NCBI GenBank assembly: GCA_007130265.1
Contig: SLST01000443.1
Coordinates: 1 to 10,626 of the forward strand
Source: Spirochaetales bacterium
GTDB lineage: Bacteria; Spirochaetota; Spirochaetia; DSM-27196; SLST01
Length of the DNA: 10,626 nucleotides
Direction of reading: 5' to 3'
Program-made: the position numbers and the translations under genes
The notes under the pieces: generated by a model
Seen by the model: the letters and a program-made list of their open reading frames with translations, nothing else
Database searches by the model: none
Told to the model about the DNA's origin: nothing
Part shown: positions 6,441 through 10,626 of the stretch, piece by piece
Position numbering within the stretch: the stretch's first letter is position 1
How the letters are laid out: every line of letters starts with the position of its first letter

Positions 6441-6460
6441 GAGCTCTTTCGGGAGAGCTC
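6441..6460. promoter_or_regulatory. 20-bp dyad, candidate upstream activator site for glnA
   Basis: GAGCTCT and AGAGCTC are perfect complements around a 6-nt centre TTCGGG. The dyad lies about 70-90 bp before the start predicted for the sigma54 promoter, within the range where enhancer-binding proteins such as NtrC bind. It could instead be an RNA hairpin of another transcript, but no U-tract follows on either strand. Confidence 0.35.
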
Positions 6461-6500
6461 GCAAAATCTTTCCGGACAGTTAGTTACACGATTGGCAAAT

Positions 6501-6517
6501 TTGGCATGGCTTTTGCT
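6501..6517 (+). promoter_or_regulatory. Sigma54 (RpoN) -24/-12 promoter of glnA
   Basis: TTGGCATG, four bases, then TTGCT reproduces the RpoN consensus TTGGCACG-N4-TTGCT with one difference. The invariant GG (6503-6504) and GC (6515-6516) have the required spacing. The start is predicted near 6528, about 53 nt before the glnA ATG. Sigma54 control of glnA with NtrC-type activation under nitrogen limitation is well known in proteobacteria. A weaker sigma70 reading of the same DNA is TTGGCA (6501-6506), 16 bp, TATACC (6523-6528). A second TTGGCA occurs at 6492-6497. Confidence 0.7.
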
Positions 6518-6580
6518 AAACGTATACCATAGAATCTCGCGCCGTGACGGAGGGTCATGGTGCACGTGGAGGAAAAAGGA

Positions 6581-8005
6581 ATGGCTGAAGTGACTACACC
6601 TACTGAGGTACTCAAGCTGATGCGCGAGGAGAACGTGCAGATCGTCGACCTGCGGTTCATGGACTTTCCCGGAATCTGGCAGCACTTCTCGGTCCCGGCG
6701 ACGGTGATCGATGAAGAGATCTTCGAGGAAGGACTCGGGTTCGACGGGTCGAGCATTCGCGGCTGGCAGGCGATCAACGAGTCGGACATGCTCGTGAAGC
6801 CGGTCGCGGAGACGGCCTTCATCGATCCATTCATGGCGGCGAAGACGCTCGTCCTGACCTGCAATATCTGTGATCCCATCACCGGAGAGGATTACACTCG
6901 CGACCCACGGAACATTGCGCGCAAGGCGGAAGCGTACCTGCAGTCGGCCGGCATTGGCGACACCGTCTTCTTCGGGCCGGAGGCCGAGTTCTTCATCTTC
7001 GACGACGTGCGCTTCGACCAGAACGAGCACGAGGGCTACTACCACGTCGACTCGGTTGAAGGACGCTGGAACACGGGCAGGATGGAGAACCCGAACCTTG
7101 GGTACAAGCCGCGCTATAAGGAAGGTTACTTCCCGGTGCCGCCTGCAGACAGCCTCCAGGACATCCGAAGCGAAATGGTGCTCCTTCTCGAGCACATCGG
7201 CATCCCCGTGGAGGCACAGCACCACGAGGTGGCCACCGGCGGCCAGTGCGAGATCGACATGCGATTCCAGCCGCTCGTCCAGATGGCGGATAACCTGTTG
7301 AAGTACAAGTACATCGTCAAGAACGTCGCACGCAAGCACGAGAAGACGGTGACCTTTATGCCCAAGCCGCTGTGGAACGACAACGGCAGCGGGATGCACG
7401 TGCACATGTCGATCTGGAAGGCCGGAAAGAACCTCTTCTTCGGCGACGGCTACGCCGGGATGAGCGAGACCGCGATGCACGCGATCGGCGGTCTGCTCAA
7501 GCACGCGCCGGCGGTGCTCGCGTTTACCAACCCCACGACCAACAGCTACAAGCGTCTCGTCCCCGGGTTCGAGGCGCCGGTCAACCTCGCCTACAGCCGC
7601 CGCAACCGCTCGGCATCGATCCGCATCCCCATGTACTCGAAGAGCGAGAAGGCGAAGCGGTTCGAGTTCCGGTGTCCGGATGCGAGCGGCAACCCCTACC
7701 TGGGGTTCAGCGCGATGCTGATGGCGGCGATCGACGGGATCCAGAACAAGATCGATCCGGGCGAGCCGCTGGACAAGGACATCTACGACCTGCCGCCGGA
7801 GGAGCTCGCGAAGGTTCCCACGACGCCTGGGACGCTGCGCGACGCACTGACGGCGCTCCACGCGGACCACGACTTCCTCCTGAAGGGCGACGTGTTCACG
7901 CCCGACGTAATAGAGACCTGGATCCAGTACAAGATGGACAATGAGGTGAAGGCGCTCGACCTTCGCCCCCATCCCTGGGAGTTCGCACTCTACTACGACA
8001 TCTGA
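6581..8005 (+). CDS. glnA: Glutamine synthetase, type I
   Basis: The enzyme joins ammonia and glutamate to glutamine using ATP, forming a dodecamer in the cytoplasm. The start at 6581 is chosen because GGAGG (6568-6572) lies 8 nt before it and the product, 474 residues, has standard GSI length. The ATG at 6557 has its purine tract only 2 nt away. Signatures in order: FDGSSIRGW (54-62), GPEAEFFIFD (132-141; metal-binding Glu), the ATP-site stretch NDNGSGMHVHMSIWK (266-280), FTNPTTNSYKRLVPGFEAPV (315-334; central loop and active-site region), RNRSASIRIP (341-350) and FEFRCPDASGNPYL. Tyr402 in DIYDLPPEE is the residue that is adenylylated in GSI-beta enzymes, so activity may be controlled that way if GlnE is present. 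Transcription is probably from the sigma54 element upstream and ends at the hairpin at 8026-8063. Confidence 0.98.
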   Translation: MAEVTTPTEVLKLMREENVQIVDLRFMDFPGIWQHFSVPATVIDEEIFEEGLGFDGSSIRGWQAINESDMLVKPVAETAFIDPFMAAKTLVLTCNICDPITGEDYTRDPRNIARKAEAYLQSAGIGDTVFFGPEAEFFIFDDVRFDQNEHEGYYHVDSVEGRWNTGRMENPNLGYKPRYKEGYFPVPPADSLQDIRSEMVLLLEHIGIPVEAQHHEVATGGQCEIDMRFQPLVQMADNLLKYKYIVKNVARKHEKTVTFMPKPLWNDNGSGMHVHMSIWKAGKNLFFGDGYAGMSETAMHAIGGLLKHAPAVLAFTNPTTNSYKRLVPGFEAPVNLAYSRRNRSASIRIPMYSKSEKAKRFEFRCPDASGNPYLGFSAMLMAAIDGIQNKIDPGEPLDKDIYDLPPEELAKVPTTPGTLRDALTALHADHDFLLKGDVFTPDVIETWIQYKMDNEVKALDLRPHPWEFALYYDI

Positions 8006-8025
8006 GCCGTCAGGATTCGTTACTC

Positions 8026-8063
8026 AAGGGCCGTCCCGTCGAACCGACGGGACGGCCTTTTTT
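8026..8063 (+). terminator. Intrinsic terminator of glnA
   Basis: A perfect 13-bp GC-rich stem, GGCCGTCCCGTCG (8029-8041) with CGACGGGACGGCC (8045-8057), closes on the 3-nt loop AAC and runs directly into six T residues (8058-8063). The stem can extend by A-U and G-U pairs into the T tract. It starts 20 nt after the glnA stop. Confidence 0.95.
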
Positions 8064-8089
8064 GGAATCGACCGCCGGTGTGGTATCAT
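8062..8089 (+). promoter_or_regulatory. Candidate extended -10 promoter of the beta-barrel gene
   Basis: TTGGAA (8062-8067), a 16-bp spacer and TATCAT (8084-8089), preceded by TGG to give an extended -10 (TGn). The -35 overlaps the last T of the glnA terminator. The predicted start is near 8096, directly before the ribosome binding site GGAGGA (8097-8102), leaving a 12-nt leader. Confidence 0.45.
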
Positions 8090-8107
8090 TGCGGACGGAG
8101 GATGTGC

Positions 8108-9142
8108 ATGAAACGAATATTGATCGTAGTGGCGGCGCTCGCGATGGTGAGCGGGTTCGCAGCCGCGGAGACCCCTTTCGAAGAGTACGAGAGCAGCATC
8201 AAGGCTTTTGCCGAAGGCGTGGCCAACAGCCTGCCGCTTAACTCGTCGGTCGGTCTGACCTGGTCCGACGCCTACATTGGCCAGTTCCCGCGGTTCGGCG
8301 TGGGAGCGACGATTGGGTTCAGTACGATTCCCTACGCGGCGCTCGAGCCGGTCGTCGGGGCTCTCGGACTCACCGATGACGTGGAGAACAGCGAGCTCTT
8401 CGAGTACCTCGAGCGATTCGGAGGTCCCCTGCCGGCGTATACCGTAGAGGCGCGCCTTGGGGGCTTCATGCTCCCGTTCGACGTCGGCGCGAAGTTCGGG
8501 ACCATTCCCCCCACCGTGGACACGACGGGGATCGTCGACGGATTCGAATTCGACTACCTGCTCGCAGGCGCCGACGTGCGGGTGAATCTCCTGCGCGGCC
8601 GAGGACTCGCGCCGAAGCTCTCCGTGGGCGGTGCCTACAATCTCCTCGACGCGAGGGTCGGGCTCGTCGGCCAGAAGGACATCGAAATCACCTCGTTCGA
8701 GCATCCCACTGAGAACGCGACCCACAATCTGACCCTCGAAAGCCCGACCGTCGAGTACTTCTGGCGAGCCAACGTCGTCGACTTCACTGTCCAGGCGAGC
8801 AAGGACATCCTGCTGTTCACCCCGTACATCGGTGCCGGCGCATCGATCGGGTTCGGAAGCGCGGGCGGAGGCCTGCGGGGCACTCTCGTGTCCGACCCGC
8901 CGATCTCGGACGACGACTGGGACGCGATCAACGCGGCGCTCGAGGCGCAGGGCGGCGAGACGCTGCCGGAGCTCGGGCCGCAGGGACTCGCGGTCACCGC
9001 GGACATGCCGGCAGGCTGGGCCTTCCGCGCCTACGGCGGGGTCAGCGTCAATCTGCTGATCCTCCGGCTCGACCTCACCGGCATGTACGACTTCCTGGGC
9101 GAGAACTACGGCGCGACCGTGGGTGTGCGCATCCAGTTCTGA
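8108..9142 (+). CDS. Secreted, probable outer-membrane beta-barrel protein
   Basis: The 344-residue protein starts at the ATG 5 nt after GGAGGA (8097-8102). The ATG at 8102 overlaps the binding site and is less likely. Residues 1-20 form a type I signal peptide: KR, a hydrophobic core, then GFAAA with cleavage before E21. The rest alternates hydrophobic and polar residues with many Gly and aromatics, for example FGVGATIGFST, YTPYIGAGASIGFGS-like strands, and a final strand YGATVGVRIQF. Ending in Phe is the usual signal for outer-membrane barrel insertion. The stretch WSDAYIGQFPRFGVG near residues 52-66 resembles spirochaete outer-membrane proteins as I recall them; this is recall, not a search. 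No enzymatic motif is seen. It could be a porin-like or structural barrel. The gene has its own promoter and a downstream partner 10 nt away. Confidence 0.75.
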   Translation: MKRILIVVAALAMVSGFAAAETPFEEYESSIKAFAEGVANSLPLNSSVGLTWSDAYIGQFPRFGVGATIGFSTIPYAALEPVVGALGLTDDVENSELFEYLERFGGPLPAYTVEARLGGFMLPFDVGAKFGTIPPTVDTTGIVDGFEFDYLLAGADVRVNLLRGRGLAPKLSVGGAYNLLDARVGLVGQKDIEITSFEHPTENATHNLTLESPTVEYFWRANVVDFTVQASKDILLFTPYIGAGASIGFGSAGGGLRGTLVSDPPISDDDWDAINAALEAQGGETLPELGPQGLAVTADMPAGWAFRAYGGVSVNLLILRLDLTGMYDFLGENYGATVGVRIQF

Positions 9143-9152
9143 TCGCGCCTGC

Positions 9153-9827
9153 ATGCCCGGCATCGGACGGCTCAACGAGTGGGAGCTGCACGAGCAGCTG
9201 AAACACCGGTACGCCGGAACCGACGGCCGGACCGAACAGGAGATAGACGGGTTCGTCGTCGACGTCGTGCGCGGCGACGAGCTCGTCGAGATCCAGACGC
9301 GCGGGTTCGGGCGACTGCGCCGCAAGATCGAGGCGCTCTCGCCCACCCACCCGCTGCGCCTCGTCTACCCCATCGCCCTTGAAACGACCATCACGAAGCT
9401 CTCCCAAGGCGGGGAGCTCCTGAGCACCCGACGATCGCCGCGCCGCGGCCGCCTCGAAGAGGTCTTCGGCGAGCTCACTGCAATCGCAGATCTCCTGCCT
9501 CACGAGCGCGTCACGGTAGAGGCACTCCTCGTGCGCGCCGTGGAGACGCGCATCGACGACGGCCGGGGCAGCTGGCGCCGACGCGGCGTGAGCATCGTGG
9601 CGCGGCAACTGGGCTCGGTGGTGAGCGCCCACGAGCTGCGCGACGCGGCCGACTACCTCGCGCTCCTGCCGACGGGGCTCGGGCACAGCTTCACCAACCG
9701 CGACCTCATCGCCGCGGGCGGGCTGCGCTACCGCACAGCGCAGCCCATGACGAGCGCGCTGCGCAAGATGGGGCTCCTGCGGATCGCCGAGCCCCGCGGG
9801 AGAGAGCGGGTCTACGAGCTCGTGTGA
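9153..9827 (+). CDS. Uncharacterised protein with PD-(D/E)XK-like motif and winged-helix-like C-terminus
   Basis: The ATG at 9153 gives 224 residues; no clear ribosome binding site precedes it, so expression may depend on coupling to the gene ending 10 nt upstream. N-terminal part (about 5-80): a helix (LNEWELHEQLKHRY), a conserved-looking EIDGFVVDVVRGDELVEIQT, then a basic helix and the strand LRLVYPIA. The order helix, D37, E46-x-Q48, helix, strand is that of PD-(D/E)XK nucleases, with Gln in place of Lys as in BglII (D84, E93, Q95 as I recall, the same spacing). A middle basic region RRSPRRGRLEEVFGEL follows. The C-terminus (about 155-224), FTNRDLIAAGGLRYRTAQPM..ALRKMGLL, looks like a winged helix ending in a beta wing. 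This points to a DNA-acting protein. I recall similar conserved hypotheticals in other phyla, including Chloroflexi, without known function. Nuclease activity is unproven. Confidence 0.7.
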   Translation: MPGIGRLNEWELHEQLKHRYAGTDGRTEQEIDGFVVDVVRGDELVEIQTRGFGRLRRKIEALSPTHPLRLVYPIALETTITKLSQGGELLSTRRSPRRGRLEEVFGELTAIADLLPHERVTVEALLVRAVETRIDDGRGSWRRRGVSIVARQLGSVVSAHELRDAADYLALLPTGLGHSFTNRDLIAAGGLRYRTAQPMTSALRKMGLLRIAEPRGRERVYELV

Positions 9828-9963
9828 TCGCGGGCGCCGTGCGAGCGCCTCGTGCGGGCGCGCATCTGCGCGGGCGCATCGCGGCGGACGCAGGGGTCTT
9901 CTATCTCGCCGGCGATCTGAGTACACTATGGATCTGCGGAGATAGAGGACCGTCGCCGCAGGA
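9828..9963 (+). promoter_or_regulatory. Leader region of tRNA-Arg with weak promoter and 8-bp dyad
   Basis: A possible -10, TACACT (9922-9927), lies 17 bp after a poor -35, TTCTAT (9899-9904); the start would be near 9934, 30 nt before the tRNA. TCTATCTC (9900-9907) and GAGATAGA (9939-9946) form a perfect 8-bp dyad around the -10. The sequence before 9895 is very GC-rich with several GCGC-type short repeats and no U-tract, so I cannot place a terminator for the gene ending at 9827. Confidence 0.3.
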
Positions 9964-10036
9964 GCCCCGGTAGCTCAGGGGATAGAGCAACTGCCTCCTA
10001 AGCAGTAGGTCGCGCGTTCGATTCGCGCCCGGGGTA
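9964..10036 (+). tRNA. tRNA-Arg, anticodon CCT
   Basis: A complete cloverleaf can be drawn. Acceptor: GCCCCGG (9964-9970) with CCGGGGT (10029-10035), including one G-U pair. D arm: GCTC/GAGC (9973-9976, 9985-9988). Anticodon arm: ACTGC/GCAGT (9990-9994, 10002-10006) with loop CTCCTAA and anticodon CCT at 9997-9999, reading AGG. Variable loop: AGGTC. T arm: GCGCG-TTCGATT-CGCGC (10012-10028). The discriminator is A10036. The 3' CCA is not encoded. The gene directly precedes an integrase, and its 3' half is the likely attachment site. Confidence 0.97.
10012..10036 (+). other. Probable attachment site (att core) in the tRNA-Arg 3' end
   Basis: Integrative elements with tyrosine recombinases commonly use the T arm and 3' end of a tRNA gene, restoring the tRNA on insertion. 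Here the tRNA end abuts lower-GC DNA and an integrase gene in the same orientation. The exact core cannot be fixed because the second copy should lie at the element's far end, outside the window. Confidence 0.5.
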
Positions 10037-10047
10037 ATCTTAAAGGC

Positions 10048-10076
10048 TTGCATAATAGTACTTTGCGTAGTACACT
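10048..10076 (+). promoter_or_regulatory. Candidate promoter of the integrase gene
   Basis: TTGCAT (10048-10053) and TACACT (10071-10076) are separated by 17 bp, each matching four of six consensus positions. Two direct copies of TAGTAC (10056-10061 and 10068-10073) lie in the spacer with a 12-bp period. GTACT (10057-10061 plus next base) and AGTAC also face each other, so a regulator or the integrase itself may bind here. Confidence 0.4.
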
Positions 10077-10146
10077 GAAGCATGATCTTGCGCAGAGACT
10101 GTTGGTGGCAGCAAATTGGCAACAACTTCCTTCGGAGTTCCGTGCG

Positions 10147-10626
10147 ATGAAGGGAGTACGTACGCCATACCCCGAGCCGTTCCTCCGTGGAGATCGTCAG
10201 CGAATCTACTACTTCAGCTACGTAGATCCAAGGACCGGCAAACGACACCAGAGATCTACGGGATGCAGCCGTAAGGCAGATGCTGTCTCAGAGATCAAGA
10301 AGTTCGTCGATGGTCTATCCGTTGATGACAATCCGGCGGCACGGAAATCGTTCGGTGAGTATTCAGCAGATTTCTTCATCGATGGTAAGTGCCCCCGGCA
10401 GGCGAGGCTGATCGGTGATGGCAAGACGTTCGGGCAGAAGCACATGTATGACCAGCGCCTCTGTCTTGTGCATGTCATAGGCCGTGAGGGAGATGTCCGG
10501 AAGAGACCGCTCGCTCCGATGCCTTTCTCACGACTCCTACTTGGGAAGATCACACGAGAAGACGTCTACAATTTGAGGAAACGGCTGTCTGAAGACCCGG
10601 GAGGACGGCAGGGCCAACAGATCTTC
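10147..10626 (+). CDS. Phage/ICE-type tyrosine recombinase (integrase), N-terminal part
   Basis: 160 codons run from the ATG at 10147 to the window edge without a stop. GGAG (10134-10137) lies 9 nt before the ATG. The N-terminus begins with PYPEPFLRGDRQRIYYFSYVD and TGKRHQRSTGCSRKADA, the pattern of an arm-binding beta-sheet domain in integrases: short strands, then 'G..RR.STGC..K..A'. Next come SFGEYSADFF and a stretch around KHMYDQRLCLVHVIG, matching the SAM-like core-binding domain, and FSRLLLGKITREDVYNLRKRL, the usual 'l..it..di..l...l' helix before the catalytic domain. The catalytic R..HxxR..Y residues would lie beyond the window, so catalytic competence cannot be judged. Codon use is clearly less GC-rich than in the other genes (AGA, CGA, TCT and GAT are frequent), consistent with transfer. 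Its position after tRNA-Arg marks the left end of an integrated element. Confidence 0.85.
   Translation, partial: MKGVRTPYPEPFLRGDRQRIYYFSYVDPRTGKRHQRSTGCSRKADAVSEIKKFVDGLSVDDNPAARKSFGEYSADFFIDGKCPRQARLIGDGKTFGQKHMYDQRLCLVHVIGREGDVRKRPLAPMPFSRLLLGKITREDVYNLRKRLSEDPGGRQGQQIF

Noticed and set aside
6557..6580. Earlier ATG for glnA
   Set aside because: The purine tract lies only 2 nt from this ATG, while the ATG at 6581 has GGAGG 8 nt upstream and gives the standard GSI length.
6308..7972. Minus-strand open frame continuing about 1.6 kb upstream of pepT, antisense to glnA
   Set aside because: It is open because the opposite strand of GC-rich glnA lacks stops in that frame. The translation has no recognisable domain, and pepT homology begins only near 6307.
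8026..8063. Possible riboswitch or CRISPR-like repeat
   Set aside because: The single perfect stem with T tract is fully explained as an intrinsic terminator. No regularly spaced repeats suggestive of a CRISPR array were noticed in the window.
8024..9346. 440-codon minus-strand frame opposite the beta-barrel gene
   Set aside because: The plus-strand gene has a signal peptide, ribosome binding site and barrel C-terminus; the minus frame crosses the glnA terminator and has no motif.
10105..10146. Upstream GTG start for the integrase
   Set aside because: It has no ribosome binding site, whereas the ATG at 10147 has GGAG 9 nt before it and begins where integrase-like sequence begins.
9901..10248. 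115-codon minus-strand frame across the tRNA
   Set aside because: Its middle (RTRDLLLRRQLLYPLSYRG) is the antisense translation of tRNA-Arg, a common annotation artefact.

Overview
The window is high-GC bacterial chromosome with short intergenic gaps. A spirochaete-like organism is my best guess. The guess rests on three things: GC-rich codon third positions; a secreted beta-barrel protein with an N-terminal 'SDAYIGQ..FGVG' region of a kind I associate with spirochaete outer-membrane proteins; and a transposase-like 'CANPTCPYH' start at the left edge. It is an inference from recall, not a database result.

Left part (1-2550). The first 81 bases hold the 5' end of a minus-strand gene that runs out of the window, probably an IS transposase with a zinc ribbon. 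A plus-strand gene (274-2127) encodes a 617-residue protein with two metallo-beta-lactamase (MBL) folds: the first has lost its metal ligands, the second keeps them, and a beta-sandwich tail follows. After it comes about 420 bp without an intact gene. That stretch has coding-like composition on the plus strand interrupted by two TAG codons and looks like a decayed gene.

Middle part (2476-5019). A sigma70-type promoter with two abutting 13-bp operator-like palindromes precedes a TetR-family regulator. The regulator's C-terminus overlaps the start of an eight-helix membrane protein of unknown function by 113 nt, so the two form a regulator/target unit. An aldo-keto reductase follows and may belong to the same transcript. 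Its 3' end overlaps the 3' end of pepT, which runs the other way.

Nitrogen and peptide part (5009-8063). pepT (tripeptidase, minus strand) and glnA (type I glutamine synthetase, plus strand) diverge from a 273-bp AT-richer control region. The glnA side has a near-consensus sigma54 -24/-12 element with an upstream dyad. The pepT side has a sigma70-like promoter whose predicted start falls on the A of the ATG, which suggests a leaderless message. A strong intrinsic terminator closes glnA.

Right part (8062-10626). A signal-peptide-bearing beta-barrel protein is followed 10 nt later by an uncharacterised protein with a PD-(D/E)XK-like D..ExQ motif and a C-terminal winged-helix-like region. Then comes tRNA-Arg(CCT). 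Right after the tRNA the base composition drops, and the first 160 codons of a tyrosine-recombinase-type integrase run off the right edge. This marks the left end of an integrative element or prophage inserted at the tRNA. Both edges of the window therefore touch mobile DNA, while the centre is ordinary chromosome.
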